Origin: an uncultured Clostridia bacterium
GTDB lineage: Bacteria; Bacillota; Clostridia; Oscillospirales; Acutalibacteraceae
Assembly (NCBI GenBank): GCA_946183365.1
Contig: CAMHAH010000005.1
Span: 62,001 to 126,000 of the forward strand
DNA length: 64,000 nt
Reading direction: 5' to 3'
Shown: positions 49,642-61,756 of the stretch, one piece after another
Numbering within the stretch: the stretch's first letter is position 1
Layout: each line of letters starts with the position of its first letter
Notes under the pieces: generated by a model
Databases searched by the model: none
The model's input: only the letters and a program-made list of their open reading frames with translations
What the model was told of the DNA's origin: nothing
Translations under genes and position numbers: made by a program

Positions 49642-50493
49642 TCAGAAATCGAAGAATCTGACATAACCGTAAGAGCATACATAATCCTGAGCCTCGTGCC
49701 AAGCGCTTGTGCAGTAGTTGCTCGCGTAGAACACGCGGATAGAATGCTGTACAGCGGAACCGCCCTGGTCAAAGATATAGTTAACAACTTCTTTAGCGGT
49801 AGATGACGGTGTGATAGATGTTGAACCGTAATAACCGTTCTGCTTGAAGAGCTGCTGCATACTGCTGTAGCTGCCGTTAACATAAGTGTCTCTGATACAC
49901 TGAGCGACAAGAGCCATACCTGTATAGCCCATGCTGCCTGCCTCACCCATAAGCATACGCTCTACCTGATCTCTGTCACTTGCAGAGAGAGATACGCTGT
50001 AGCCTGAATAGTTGGGATCGGGATTGTCGATATCCATCAGATAACCTGCTGAATAAGACGCCGAAACAGTGTTCTCGGAATAGTCGTCATAATCCTCGTC
50101 GGATGTTGAACTGCTGTCGGCTGAGTAATCGACTGAAGCGGAAGAGTTATCAGCAGAAGCCGTAGCGACTGTCTCACTGCTTGACTGGGGCTGGGTGGTC
50201 TCAGACTCGGTAGCCTCTGTCTCACTCTTCTTTGAAGCCTCGACAATAGCGAGCTGTTCGCTTACGACCGCCTGAGCCTCTTTCTTTGCTTCGTCGATAG
50301 TGATGGCCCTCTTGGTAAGAAGCTCATCCTCCGCCGATACTATATTATTATCTTGTGTTTTGGTTTCTGTTTTATTGGTATCACTTGCAGCTCCTACAAC
50401 CGGTGCGAGAATCAGAGTGCCGGTCAAAAGCAAAGCGACGCAAAGACCGATGATCGCTATCCGGCGTGAAAACCGAATCGTTTCTGTACTCAT
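49642..50493 (-). CDS. Secreted cell-wall hydrolase (SleB/Hydrolase_2 catalytic domain)
   Basis: About 283 residues: a membrane/signal segment (IAIIGLCVALLLTGTLILAPVVGA), a low-complexity Ser/Thr/Glu-rich spacer of about 110 residues, and a C-terminal Hydrolase_2 domain with DRDQVERMLMGEAGSMGYTG (catalytic Glu in GEA) and VAQCIRDTYVNG. This domain in SleB and CwlJ digests spore cortex during germination, but the Ser-rich spacer and lack of a YpeB partner suggest a vegetative or surface role. ATG 50493 is preceded by AAAGGAGG; the upstream reading from 50571 is discarded. Confidence 0.85.
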   Translation of the reverse strand: MSTETIRFSRRIAIIGLCVALLLTGTLILAPVVGAASDTNKTETKTQDNNIVSAEDELLTKRAITIDEAKKEAQAVVSEQLAIVEASKKSETEATESETTQPQSSSETVATASADNSSASVDYSADSSSTSDEDYDDYSENTVSASYSAGYLMDIDNPDPNYSGYSVSLSASDRDQVERMLMGEAGSMGYTGMALVAQCIRDTYVNGSYSSMQQLFKQNGYYGSTSITPSSTAKEVVNYIFDQGGSAVQHSIRVFYASNYCTSAWHEAQDYVCSYGYVRFFDF

Positions 50494-50734
50494 AATTCTG
50501 CCTCCTTTATAATAGTAGTCTATCGGTGATCCGATATGAAATGTCGCAGTAATCCTAAGGACTTGCTTCATTTCGTGTCTTATTTAACCATAAAATAACA
50601 AGAATTGCAAGTTTGTTACTTTTTAATTATAATTCTTTTAAAGCACCATAAACGGCTTTTAATTCTAATTCAGAATATTTCTTTATAAATTATGTACATA
50701 TTCAACAATAATGAATAGTGCAATTTGCCTTGGT

Positions 50735-51040
50735 TCACAAAAATATTTGGTGACAAAACGTTACAAATTTATGACGGTTTTTTGCCTTCTTTGGCATTTT
50801 TTGCACAGAATTCTCGACTAAAATCGCGTCTTCGCCGATCAATCTGATTTTTTCCCACGAAATATAAAAATCGTCAGATTTACCAAACAGACCAAACAGC
50901 CTCGGTCTGCCGTAAACTATCAGAGCTACGACCTTAGCGCATTTTGTATCGACCTCGAGATCGTCCACATAGCCTATCTTGCATCCGTTGTTGGCGTTGA
51001 TGACTTCCTTTTTTCTGAGTTCCTGTAACCGGCAGGGCAT
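50735..51040 (-). CDS. YlmC/YmxH-family sporulation protein (PRC-barrel)
   Basis: A 101-residue PRC-barrel protein beginning MPCRLQELRKKEVINANNGCKIGYVDDLEVD, then VVALIVYGRPRLFGLFG and the DDFYISWEKIRLIGEDAILV segment, diagnostic of the YlmC/YmxH family. The family is conserved in spore formers; its exact role is not settled. ATG 51040 has GGGGAGGTG upstream; the reading from 51142 is too long. Confidence 0.88.
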   Translation of the reverse strand: MPCRLQELRKKEVINANNGCKIGYVDDLEVDTKCAKVVALIVYGRPRLFGLFGKSDDFYISWEKIRLIGEDAILVENSVQKMPKKAKNRHKFVTFCHQIFL

Positions 51041-51077
51041 ATCGATCACCTCCCCGTTACTATGGTATTCATTATAA

Positions 51078-51108
51078 CAAAAAAATATACACCCACATGA
51101 AGTGGGTG
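51078..51108 (-). terminator. Terminator of the V-ATPase operon
   Basis: ACACCCAC (51088-51095) pairs with GTGGGTGT (51101-51108); on the minus strand ATATTTTTTT follows. It lies 30 bases past the atpD stop. Confidence 0.85.
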
Positions 51109-51138
51109 TAAACAAAGTGTTAACAGTAAGATCGTCGA

Positions 51139-51786
51139 TCAATACCCGTGAGCCTGGGCGAGCATCATATCCTTTACCTTCATCAGTCGGGTCTGGGTCG
51201 AGCGCTCGTTCTCATCGAGTTTTCGCGTGATGTAGCGAATCTGCTCCTGTGTCTCGGGGATCATAACGTGCTCGAGAGCGTTTACGCGGCGGCGGGTCTT
51301 TTCGATCTCGTCCGCCATGAGCTGACAGCTCTTCTCTATCTCAGCGAGCCTGATAAGATCCGGCAGAATGTCCGAAAGGGACTTTACAGCGCCGTCAAGG
51401 TCAGAGGATGTGAACGCGAAGCCGTAGGAATAGATATCGTTCGGATCGGGAGTACGGGTATCGGTATCGAAAACAGGGATATCGACACTCATGACGTTGC
51501 GATATGAGGTGGTGACATATATCTCCTGCTTCGGAGCCAAGAGCGCAGCCTTTAAGGTCTCGTCGCTCATAGAAGCCTTTGCCAGTACGAAATTGGCGTT
51601 AGCCTGACGTATCTGCTCCTCTACCTTCATTCTGAGAGAACGGTTTTCTCTGACCATCTCAAGAAATCGGCGCATCAGCTCGTCGCGCTTATCCTTGAGC
51701 AGCTTATGCCCGCGTGTTGCTGTATTCATTTTTTTCTTGAGCCGGGTGAGCTCCATTCTGGTCGGATTGACCTGTTTTACAGCCAT
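51139..51786 (-). CDS. atpD: V-type ATP synthase subunit D
   Basis: Central rotor shaft subunit of the A/V-type ATPase. The 215-residue, mostly helical protein starts QVNPTRMELTRLKKKMNTATRGHKLLKDKRDEL, the family hallmark, and has the C-terminal helix RRRVNALEHVMIPETQEQIRYI. Last gene of the operon, after a repeat-bearing 113-base spacer that separates it from subunit B. Confidence 0.95.
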   Translation of the reverse strand: MAVKQVNPTRMELTRLKKKMNTATRGHKLLKDKRDELMRRFLEMVRENRSLRMKVEEQIRQANANFVLAKASMSDETLKAALLAPKQEIYVTTSYRNVMSVDIPVFDTDTRTPDPNDIYSYGFAFTSSDLDGAVKSLSDILPDLIRLAEIEKSCQLMADEIEKTRRRVNALEHVMIPETQEQIRYITRKLDENERSTQTRLMKVKDMMLAQAHGY

Positions 51787-51800
51787 TGTATCACCTTTTC

Positions 51801-51900
51801 AGTTAGGAGTTAGGAATTAGGAATTAGGAGTTGTGGGCGGACTCCGTCCGCACCTGATTCCTATATAATCTAAAACGCGACAGCGTTTTCCTTAACTACT
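51801..51900. repeat. Repeat element copy A in the subunit B-D spacer
   Basis: It starts with four tandem 7-mers of the form (G/A)TTAGGA (51802-51829), then a GCGGAC-GGA-GTCCGC-type hairpin (about 51837-51852), then AAAACGC-GACA-GCGTTTT (51873-51890, read around the loop GACA), and abuts the stop codon of subunit B. Copy B at 55069-55178 shares the order and sequence. Confidence 0.7.
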
Positions 51901-53273
51901 CACTTTTTATCATAATACATATCGAGATATTTATCGTCGATACGCTTGAGCTCTGAGCGCGGAAGGATACGCAGAAGCTCCCAGCCGAGATCGAGGGTCT
52001 CTTCTATAGAGCGGTTCGTTTCATAGCCCTGAGATACATACTCGGTCTCGAAGCGATCGGCAAACTTAGCGTACAGCTTATCTATGTCGGTAAGAGCGCT
52101 CTCGCCGAGGATGACCATGAGCTCCTTTGCGTCCTTACCTCTCGCGTAAGCGGAGAAGAGCTGGTTCATGGTGTTACTGTGATCAGAGCGGGTCTTGCCC
52201 TCGCCAATTCCCTTATCCTTAAGACGGGACAATGACGGCAGAACATCTATCGGAGGCGCGATATTCTTGCGATAAAGCTCACGGGAGAGGATTATCTGAC
52301 CCTCGGTGATATAGCCTGTAAGGTCGGGGATCGGGTGAGTTTTATCATCCTCGGGCATGGTGAGGATCGGGATGAGGGTGATAGAGCCCTTCTTGCCCTT
52401 CTGTCTGCCGGCGCGCTCATAAAGAGTAGCAAGGTCGGTGTACATATAGCCGGGATATCCGCGTCTGCCGGGTACCTCTTTACGCGCGGCTGAGACCTCA
52501 CGCAGGGCGTCGGCGTAGTTGGTAATATCTGTCATTATTACCAGAACGTGCATATCTGCTTCAAAAGCGAGATACTCGGCTGCTGTCAGAGCCATACGGG
52601 GTGTGGAGATTCGCTCGATAGCCGGGTCGTTCGCGAGGTTCACGAACATAACTGTACGGTCGATAGCGCCTGTCTCTTTAAAGCTCTCTATAAAGTAGTT
52701 GGACTCTTCAAACGTGATGCCCATAGCGGCGAACACAACGGCGAACTGCTCATCTGTGCCGCGAACCTTAGCCTGACGGGCTATCTGAGCCGCAAGCTGA
52801 GCGTGAGGCAGACCGGAAGCGGAGAATATCGGGAGCTTCTGACCTCTTACGAGGGTATTTAGACCGTCGATAGCAGAAACACCTGTCTGGATGAACTCCT
52901 GGGGATAGTTCCTTGCGTATGGGTTCATGGGCAGACCGTTGATATCCATGCGCTTAACGGGCAGGATATCGGGACCGCCGTCGATGGGCTTGCCCATACC
53001 GTCGAATACTCGTGAGAGCATATCGGTGGATACGCCCAGCTCCATTGACTTACCTAAAAAGCGAACCTTGGAGTTTGAGAGATTTATGCCGGCGGCTGAG
53101 TCGAAGAGCTGGACGAGAGCGTCCTCGCCGTTGATCTCAAGGACCTTGCAGCGTCTTACCTCGCCTGAGGAAAGCTCTATCTCGCCAAGGTCATTGTAGC
53201 TTACGTCGCTGACGCCTTTGACCAGCATCAAAGGACCCGCTACCTCTTGAATAGTCCTGTATTCCTTAGGCAT
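51900..53273 (-). CDS. atpB: V-type ATP synthase subunit B
   Basis: Non-catalytic nucleotide-binding subunit of the V1 head. About 457 residues with [12 protein letters not shown], the degenerate P-loop region [20 protein letters not shown], and [26 protein letters not shown] 53273 follows GGAGATGAGTGATA; the subunit A stop lies within that same sequence, so A and B are translationally coupled. GTG 53279 is an alternative start. Confidence 0.97.
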   Translation of the reverse strand: MPKEYRTIQEVAGPLMLVKGVSDVSYNDLGEIELSSGEVRRCKVLEINGEDALVQLFDSAAGINLSNSKVRFLGKSMELGVSTDMLSRVFDGMGKPIDGGPDILPVKRMDINGLPMNPYARNYPQEFIQTGVSAIDGLNTLVRGQKLPIFSASGLPHAQLAAQIARQAKVRGTDEQFAVVFAAMGITFEESNYFIESFKETGAIDRTVMFVNLANDPAIERISTPRMALTAAEYLAFEADMHVLVIMTDITNYADALREVSAARKEVPGRRGYPGYMYTDLATLYERAGRQKGKKGSITLIPILTMPEDDKTHPIPDLTGYITEGQIILSRELYRKNIAPPIDVLPSLSRLKDKGIGEGKTRSDHSNTMNQLFSAYARGKDAKELMVILGESALTDIDKLYAKFADRFETEYVSQGYETNRSIEETLDLGWELLRILPRSELKRIDDKYLDMYYDKK

Positions 53274-53275
53274 TA

Positions 53276-55045
53276 TCACTCATCTCCTTTCTTGATGATA
53301 TTATTTATATCAACATCGAGATTATAAATGATATCGCTGTAAACGGTATCTATCTCGTTTTCATCGACATATTTGAACCTGCCTATACGCTCTCGGATAG
53401 GCATATCGATGAGTGCGTTCAGCTGAGCTCCCTTATCGAGAGCCTCGGCGCTCTTATCGAAGAACGCCATGACGAGCTGCATCATATGATACTGCTTGTT
53501 GAGCGTGGTATAGGTATCGGTCTCATGGAAGGCGTTCTGATGTAAAAAGTCCTCACGGATAGAGCGCGCCGCCTCGAGCTTGATACGGTCGATGTCTGAG
53601 AGAGCGTCCATACCGACGAGCTTGACTATCTCTTCGAGCTCGCTCTCTTCCTGCAAGAGTGCCATAACGCGCGCGCGAAGATCCATCCAGTCGGCAGCTA
53701 CGTTATCCTGATACCACTTAGCCATGGTATCAACATACAATGAGTATGATGTAAGCCAGTTTACAGCCGGGAAGTGACGTTTATAAGCAAGACCCGCGTC
53801 GAGACCCCAGAACACCTTTACGATACGAAGTGTAGCCTGAGATACAGGCTCTGAGATATCGCCGCCGGGAGGCGATACCGCGCCGATAACGGAGAGCGAA
53901 CCCTCCTGATCCTCTGAACCGAGGGTGATTACTCGGCCGGCTCTCTCATAGAACTGAGCGAGACGGGAACCGAGATACGCGGGATATCCCTCTTCACCGG
54001 GCATTTCTTCAAGACGACCGGACATCTCTCTGAGAGCCTCAGCCCAACGGGAGGTCGAATCGGCCATAAGAGCTACGGAGTAACCCATATCGCGGAAATA
54101 CTCGGCTATAGTGATACCTGTGTATATGGAAGCCTCACGAGCCGCGACGGGCATATCGGAGGTATTGGCGATAAGAACGGTACGCTCCATAAGACTGTGA
54201 CCCGTCTTAGGGTCGAGCAGCTCGGGGAACTCGTTAAGAACGTCGGTCATCTCGTTGCCGCGCTCACCGCAGCCGATATATACTACGATATCAGCCTCAG
54301 CCCATTTAGCAAGCTGGTGCTGGACGACGGTCTTGCCTGAACCGAAAGGACCGGGAACCGCAGCGACGCCGCCCTTAGCTATCGGGAAGAGCGTATCTAT
54401 GACGCGCTGACCCGTGATAAGAGGCATATCGGGAGAGAGCTTGCGCTTATAGGGTCTGCCGATACGGACAGGCCACTTTTGCATCAGGGTGACTTCATGT
54501 CTCTCGCCTTTATCATCCTCTACAACGGCAACGGTATCGGTGACCTTATAGCCGCCGCTTGAGATCTCTTTGATAATACCGCTTACCTTAGCGGGTACCA
54601 TTATCTTATGAAGGACGATTGCAGTCTCCTGAACGGTACCGATGACATCGCCGCCCTCTACCCTTTCGCCGACCTTGGCTGCAGCGTCGAACTGCCAAAC
54701 CTTATCGCGCTTCAGTGCGGGTACGGAGATACCGCGGCTGAGATTGTTGCCGCTGACCTTCATGATATCGTCAAGAGGTCTCTGGATACCGTCATATATA
54801 CTTTCGATAAGTCCCGGACCGAGCTCGACAGAGAGCTGGCTGCCTGTGGAAACGACAGGCTCGCCGGGGCCGAGACCCGAGGTCTCTTCGTATACCTGTA
54901 TAGAGGCGCGGTCGCCGTGCATCTCAATGACCTCGCCGATGAGGTTCATATCGGAAACGTGTACAACGTCGAACATATTGCAGTCGCGCATACCCTCGGC
55001 GATGACCAGAGGACCGGCTACCTTCTTAATTACACCTGTACTCAT
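53276..55045 (-). CDS. atpA: V-type ATP synthase subunit A
   Basis: Catalytic subunit of the V1 head, 589 residues. It shows the P-loop [17 protein letters not shown], the A-subunit insertion region, [25 protein letters not shown], and [31 protein letters not shown] precedes the ATG. It follows subunit F across a 134-base spacer with repeat copy B. Confidence 0.98.
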   Translation of the reverse strand: MSTGVIKKVAGPLVIAEGMRDCNMFDVVHVSDMNLIGEVIEMHGDRASIQVYEETSGLGPGEPVVSTGSQLSVELGPGLIESIYDGIQRPLDDIMKVSGNNLSRGISVPALKRDKVWQFDAAAKVGERVEGGDVIGTVQETAIVLHKIMVPAKVSGIIKEISSGGYKVTDTVAVVEDDKGERHEVTLMQKWPVRIGRPYKRKLSPDMPLITGQRVIDTLFPIAKGGVAAVPGPFGSGKTVVQHQLAKWAEADIVVYIGCGERGNEMTDVLNEFPELLDPKTGHSLMERTVLIANTSDMPVAAREASIYTGITIAEYFRDMGYSVALMADSTSRWAEALREMSGRLEEMPGEEGYPAYLGSRLAQFYERAGRVITLGSEDQEGSLSVIGAVSPPGGDISEPVSQATLRIVKVFWGLDAGLAYKRHFPAVNWLTSYSLYVDTMAKWYQDNVAADWMDLRARVMALLQEESELEEIVKLVGMDALSDIDRIKLEAARSIREDFLHQNAFHETDTYTTLNKQYHMMQLVMAFFDKSAEALDKGAQLNALIDMPIRERIGRFKYVDENEIDTVYSDIIYNLDVDINNIIKKGDE

Positions 55046-55068
55046 AATGTATCATTCCTTTTTAATAG

Positions 55069-55178
55069 TCAGAAGTTAGGAGTTAGAATTAGGAGTTGAC
55101 GGCGGGCGCTGTCCGCACCCGATCCCAATGTGTGAACCGTTAAGCAACTAACAGTATCTAATTCAAAACTCTTTACTT
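55069..55178. repeat. Repeat element copy B in the subunit F-A spacer
   Basis: It carries the same modules as copy A: TTAGGAGTTAGAATTAGGAG-type tandem 7-mers (about 55075-55098), a GCGGGC-GCT-GTCCGC hairpin (about 55102-55117; one wobble pair relative to copy A), a CCGATCCC/CTGATTCC-like block, and a TTAAGCAACTAAC tail resembling copy A's TTAACTACT. It ends two bases before the subunit F stop codon. Confidence 0.65.
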
Positions 55179-55179
55179 A

Positions 55180-55500
55180 TCATTCGTTGAATATATCGCT
55201 GCCGACGGCCTTTTCGACAGACTTTCTGACGGCTGACATACCCTCGCCCGTATTGCCCGACACGCCCGGTATCAGTATTATGGCGGGAGAAGGCTCGCTG
55301 CGGTACTTCTCGATCTCTTTATCGAGCTCAGCAGCTGCCGCCTCGGTTATATAAATAATGCTGTAGTTACGGCTCTGACAAAGCTTTTTGAACACCGCTG
55401 TGTTATCGGCTCCAAGCTCATAAAAATATGTATCAAGACCGAGTGCCGCGAAGCCGTAGATACTCTCTCTGTCGCCGAATACCGCTATTCTCTCAGACAT
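55180..55500 (-). CDS. atpF: V-type ATP synthase subunit F
   Basis: Small rotor-stalk subunit (ntpG in Enterococcus). The 106-residue protein starts ERIAVFGDRESIYGFAALGLDTYF and has SIIYITEAAAAEL and AIILIPGVSGNTG, the family's Rossmann-like pattern. It overlaps subunit C by 8 bases. Confidence 0.92.
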   Translation of the reverse strand: MSERIAVFGDRESIYGFAALGLDTYFYELGADNTAVFKKLCQSRNYSIIYITEAAAAELDKEIEKYRSEPSPAIILIPGVSGNTGEGMSAVRKSVEKAVGSDIFNE

Positions 55501-56458
55501 ACATATCCCTCAGTCTTTCTTTTATCGTTTCTTCAGACAGTCCGTTGAGCTTTGCGGACAGTATCATTCTGACAGCCTTGATTTCATTTTGGCGCGCGAT
55601 TATATAAGCGACTATCGGACCGATAGTAAAGGGCTCCCATTTCTGAGGCTTCATCACGGCGGTGAGATAATCGTCGCACCACTTCTCAAAGGCTGACATG
55701 GATGTATTTATAGCGTCAACCGCGGAGCGGTACTCTGTAAGACTGATATATGACAGCACCGCGTCATAGCCCTCATAGGCGGCAGCCGAAAGCTTATCCT
55801 TATCAAGAGTATCGCACTCGGCTATCGCTCTGCGGATAAACTCGGGCTTTTTGCCTGTTTTGGCGCAGCGAACAGCCGTCTTGATATCAGCGCAGACGAC
55901 AAACAGCTCGCAATACAGGCGGATGATCTCGTTATCGCTTTGCTTGCCGAGAGTGTAGACGCGATCCATGCACGCTTTATCTATGATGATATCGCAGAGC
56001 TGACCGTCAGAGGTCTGAAGCAGAGCTGTCATCGCCTCTTGAGCGACGTCCATTAAAAACTCGGGGAGGTCTTTATAGGAGCGGTTCTTGACGCACTCAT
56101 AGACCGTCTCGGGATCACACACCGCATTGTATATGAACAGACCGTCGGGCTTAATGTCGCGCGTGATACACTTGACAGCGACCTTGAGATTGTGAAAATC
56201 GTTGGGAACTCTGAGGAACTCGAGATCAGAGCGTTCTGAAACACACTCGTCTACAAAAGCCCAAAGCTTCTCTTCCTCAGCGGACAGAAGCTGTTCCGCC
56301 GATAGATCGGAGTTATCTCCCCAGCCCTTATCTCTGAGCAGCCGCATGACAGCTTCGGTATCCTTAGAGGATAACAGGGCGTCTATATCTGAGTCTGACA
56401 GAAGCTGTGTCTCTTTGAAGCGGATACGCGCTACAGCATATGTATAATCCTGCTGCAT
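55493..56458 (-). CDS. atpC: V-type ATP synthase subunit C
   Basis: Links the stalk to the membrane rotor ring. The 321-residue helical protein has YAVARIRFKETQLLSDSDIDALL at the start and the family's C-terminal GPIVAYIIARQNEIKAVRMILSAKLNGLS. It lies between E and F as in Enterococcus ntpFIKECGABD. Confidence 0.93.
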   Translation of the reverse strand: MQQDYTYAVARIRFKETQLLSDSDIDALLSSKDTEAVMRLLRDKGWGDNSDLSAEQLLSAEEEKLWAFVDECVSERSDLEFLRVPNDFHNLKVAVKCITRDIKPDGLFIYNAVCDPETVYECVKNRSYKDLPEFLMDVAQEAMTALLQTSDGQLCDIIIDKACMDRVYTLGKQSDNEIIRLYCELFVVCADIKTAVRCAKTGKKPEFIRRAIAECDTLDKDKLSAAAYEGYDAVLSYISLTEYRSAVDAINTSMSAFEKWCDDYLTAVMKPQKWEPFTIGPIVAYIIARQNEIKAVRMILSAKLNGLSEETIKERLRDMYV

Positions 56459-56472
56459 AGTAACCCTCCTTA

Positions 56473-57063
56473 TCAGAACAGAAGCCTGCCGGCTCTGTCG
56501 GAGAGGTTCTCAGCCTCACCCGCGAAAATGGCGTCAAAGGAGCAGTTCTGTTCTATGCCGCCGTACTTCAAGATAAAACCCGCTTCGATATCGGCAGTCT
56601 CGTCGGACAAGGTCAGCTGACCCTTTGAGCTCTTATTCAGCCTGTCGATATAGCCCTGAGGAAGTCTCTCAATATCCTTTTTACCGAAAACGATAACACC
56701 GTCCTCGGGTTGCGAGTACTTCTCAACCATCTTATCGATCAGGTCAAAATACTCGTCCTCGGGAAGGTTCTTGGCGTTTAACAAGCCCTCTGAGAGCATC
56801 TCGGAGATTATTTTCTGCTTAGTATACAGCATGACCCGCTTCTCTTCGAGGTCGGCAGCGGAGTCGCCGCGCTTCTTGATATCGGCTACCTTTGAGGCAG
56901 TCTTATCCTTGCCGTCGGCTATGATCTGCTGAGCCTTAGCCTCAGCCTCAGAGATTATCTTATCTGCTTTTTGCTGAGCCGCCCCGATCACAGAGGCGCA
57001 TATCTTATCAGTATCAGACTGTATCTGTTCAATTATCTTATCAATACCTGACATAACACTCAC
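56473..57063 (-). CDS. atpE: V-type ATP synthase subunit E
   Basis: Peripheral stator subunit. The 196-residue protein has a long N-terminal helix rich in Ala, Lys and Glu (KADKIISEAEAKAQQIIADG) and a C-terminal globular domain with EAGFILKYGGIEQNCSFDAIF-like sequence. It pairs with the short subunit G/H encoded first in the operon. Confidence 0.92.
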   Translation of the reverse strand: MSVMSGIDKIIEQIQSDTDKICASVIGAAQQKADKIISEAEAKAQQIIADGKDKTASKVADIKKRGDSAADLEEKRVMLYTKQKIISEMLSEGLLNAKNLPEDEYFDLIDKMVEKYSQPEDGVIVFGKKDIERLPQGYIDRLNKSSKGQLTLSDETADIEAGFILKYGGIEQNCSFDAIFAGEAENLSDRAGRLLF

Positions 57064-57066
57064 CGA

Positions 57067-59578
<2,512 letters not shown>

Positions 59579-59597
59579 AATGCTCCTCCTTACTGCT

Positions 59598-59909
59598 TTA
59601 TACTAATGTTTCTGTGATAAGTTTATTGATTACGTTCTGCTTGAGCTTGAGTGTCTTCTCGCTAAGGGCTTCGGCGTTTTTCTTCGCCTCTTCTCCCCTT
59701 TCTCTGACGACGGCATCAGCGCGGGAGCGCGCCTCTTCGCAGGCTGATCTTTCAAACTCCTCAGCCTCAGCTTTTGCCGAACTGATGATCTCATCGGCGC
59801 GGCGCTTAGCGTCGGCTACAAGCTCAACCGCCTTTTGCTCAGCCTGAGATTGCATCTCGCTCGATTTTAGCTCAGCCTCTCTCACTCTATCTATTGTGGA
59901 AACAGCCAT
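59598..59909 (-). CDS. V-type ATP synthase subunit G/H (stator)
   Basis: A 103-residue, almost wholly helical protein rich in Ala, Glu, Lys and Arg (QAEQKAVELVADAKRRADEIISSAKAEAEEFER), typical of the short stator coiled-coil subunit called NtpF in Enterococcus or AhaH in archaea. ATG 59909 has GGTGGTG five bases upstream; the reading from 59969 is longer than the family. First gene of the operon G/H-I-K-E-C-F-A-B-D. Confidence 0.88.
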   Translation of the reverse strand: MAVSTIDRVREAELKSSEMQSQAEQKAVELVADAKRRADEIISSAKAEAEEFERSACEEARSRADAVVRERGEEAKKNAEALSEKTLKLKQNVINKLITETLV

Positions 59910-59940
59910 AAATTCACCACCATATAGTGTATTCCTTAAT

Positions 59941-59969
59941 ATAATAACCTCAAAGCATTGGTAAGTCAA
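59941..59969 (-). promoter_or_regulatory. Promoter of the V-ATPase operon
   Basis: On the minus strand TTGACT (59964-59969), 17-base spacer and TATTAT (59941-59946). A symmetric TCGGTA-CAAAAA-TACCGA (59986-60003) lies 16 bases upstream of the -35 box and could be an activator or repressor site. Confidence 0.7.
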
Positions 59970-60123
59970 ATGTTTTTTGTATTATTCGGTACAAAAATAC
60001 CGATTTGTAAAAAAACTATTCTACATTTTATTTCTAATTCAGAATTATTTATACATCATAACCTTTTGAGTTCTCATTTTTAGCCCTATATCTGAGATTA
60101 TTACAATAATAAGCATATCCGCT

Positions 60124-60156
60124 TTGACACTATATTCCCGGGATCTGTGCGATAAT
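60124..60156 (+). promoter_or_regulatory. spoIIG promoter with extra-long spacing
   Basis: A perfect TTGACA (60124-60129) and GATAAT (60151-60156) are 21 bases apart (22 if the -35 is taken one base left). B. subtilis spoIIG is famous for 22-base spacing, used by sigma-A only with Spo0A-phosphate. I found no exact TGTCGAA box; any Spo0A site would have to be degenerate. The leader to TTG 60197 is about 35 bases. Confidence 0.65.
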
Positions 60157-60196
60157 ATACGCGTACAAGTCAATTGTTTTTCACAGGGGTCTTTGT

Positions 60197-60979
60197 TTGG
60201 TCGTATACATAGATATACTGATCGTGATAAACACGGTCATAAATTACGCCGTTCTAATGACAGCCGATAAGCTGCTCAAACGTAATATAAGGCTTTACAG
60301 GCTGATAATCGGGGCGTTTACGGGAGCTTTGTTCTCTCTTATCATCTTTACAGATATCGATAATCAACCGCTGCTATGGCTTATAAGGCTTATATCCTCG
60401 GCGGTGATCGCCTTTGCTGCATTCGGTTATAAAAGCAGGAGAGAATATATAAAGGCTTTGATAATGACAGCTGCGGTCTCTCTCGTTTACTGCGGCGGGT
60501 TCATACTGTTCTATCAGCTGTTCAAGCCGCCGAATATGCTTATAATCAACGATGTGCCGTACTTTGAGGTCGACCCTCTTTTGATGATAATACTTACCGC
60601 GGTGATCTATGTTATATTGCTTGTAATCAGTAAATTATTCTCTGAGAGAATTAAATCAACCGTTGTACCGCTCAAGTTCTCGATCAGCAAGAAAGATTAC
60701 TCATGTATAGGCAAGGTAGATACCGGGTGTAATCTGATTGAGCCTTTCTCAAATTCACCTGTCATAATCGTTGATAGAAGCATTATTACTATAAATGATA
60801 ATGAACCGCGCAGGATAATCCCCTATACCTCTATCGGTGGCTCGTCGTATCTGAACGCCGTCAAGGCGGACAGCGTAACGATAGATAATAAATGTATAGA
60901 CAAAAGTATTTATATAGCTCTGTCCGATATCAACAACGGACAATATGAAGCTATAATAAACTCTGATATATTAAGGTGA
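60197..60979 (+). CDS. spoIIGA: Sporulation sigma-E factor processing peptidase SpoIIGA
   Basis: Aspartic protease that matures pro-sigma-E in the septal membrane. The 260-residue protein has five N-terminal membrane helices (about 1-145) and a C-terminal domain with the catalytic [23 protein letters not shown] (Asp175), matching the DSGNxLxDP motif of the family. It starts at TTG 60197 with AGGGGT about eight bases upstream. It immediately precedes sigE, the universal arrangement. Confidence 0.93.
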   Translation: MVVYIDILIVINTVINYAVLMTADKLLKRNIRLYRLIIGAFTGALFSLIIFTDIDNQPLLWLIRLISSAVIAFAAFGYKSRREYIKALIMTAAVSLVYCGGFILFYQLFKPPNMLIINDVPYFEVDPLLMIILTAVIYVILLVISKLFSERIKSTVVPLKFSISKKDYSCIGKVDTGCNLIEPFSNSPVIIVDRSIITINDNEPRRIIPYTSIGGSSYLNAVKADSVTIDNKCIDKSIYIALSDINNGQYEAIINSDILR

Positions 60980-60980
60980 T

Positions 60981-61685
60981 ATGATGCAACTGATAAGAAA
61001 CATACTGTTTAAGCTAAGATTTATTTTTCTGTCAAACAGCGTATACTACATAAACTCGGCGGGAGCTCTTCCTCCGCCGCTTACGGCTGATGAAGAAGCC
61101 ATAATTATGAAAAGGATATCTGACGGCGATGAAAAAGCAAGAGAACCGCTGATCGTACATAACTTAAGACTGGTAGTATATATAGCGAAGAAGTTCGAGA
61201 ACAGCAACGTCAATATCGAGGACCTGATATCTATAGGCACAATCGGGCTGATCAAAGCGGTAAATACCTTCTCGCCCGAGAGGAAGATCAAGCTCGCGAC
61301 CTACGCTTCGAGGTGTATCGAGAACGAGATACTTATGTTCCTGCGTAAAACCACCCAGAGCAAATACGAGATATCAATAGAGGAGCCTTTATCCACTGAT
61401 TGGGACGGAAATGAGCTGCTGCTGAGCGATATACTCGGCTCAGACAGTGATACTGTCAGCGCGGATATAGAGCAGGAGGTCGAGATAGCCCAGCTGTTGG
61501 AGGCGGTCAACAGGCTTAATACCAGAGAAGCGATGATAATGGAGCTTAGGTTCGGTCTCAACGGCAATAAAGAGCATACTCAAAAGGAGGTTGCGGATCT
61601 ATTAGGAATATCGCAGTCTTATATATCGAGACTTGAGAAAAAGATAATCGGCAAGCTGAAAACAGAGCTTGAGAAGGTGATATAA
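60981..61685 (+). CDS. sigE: RNA polymerase sporulation sigma factor SigE (pro-sigma-E)
   Basis: Early mother-cell sigma factor. The 234-residue protein has a pro-sequence of about 28 residues (amphipathic, with [15 protein letters not shown]), region 2 with [27 protein letters not shown] and [16 protein letters not shown], and region 4 with LRFGLNG and [16 protein letters not shown]. It begins 1 base after the spoIIGA stop; AAGGTGAT is the ribosome site. It is paralogous to the SigK at 147. Confidence 0.96.
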   Translation: MMQLIRNILFKLRFIFLSNSVYYINSAGALPPPLTADEEAIIMKRISDGDEKAREPLIVHNLRLVVYIAKKFENSNVNIEDLISIGTIGLIKAVNTFSPERKIKLATYASRCIENEILMFLRKTTQSKYEISIEEPLSTDWDGNELLLSDILGSDSDTVSADIEQEVEIAQLLEAVNRLNTREAMIMELRFGLNGNKEHTQKEVADLLGISQSYISRLEKKIIGKLKTELEKVI

Positions 61686-61691
61686 AGAAAA

Positions 61692-61720
61692 GGCAGGAGA
61701 ACTACTCTTCTGCCTATCTT
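61692..61720 (+). terminator. Terminator of spoIIGA-sigE
   Basis: GGCAGGAGA and TCTTCTGCC form a stem with G-T pairs around ACTAC, followed by TATCTTTCT. A further A-rich stem at 61737-61761 (AAGCAGG / CCTGCTT) may end the convergent lipoprotein gene. Confidence 0.65.
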
Positions 61721-61756
61721 TCTATATAAATATGTAAAGCAGGCTTAAAAACCTGC

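Noticed and set aside
51802..51829. Tandem TTAGGA-type 7-mers considered as a CRISPR or telomere-like array
   Set aside because: Only four short units without spacers; it is part of a two-copy spacer element.
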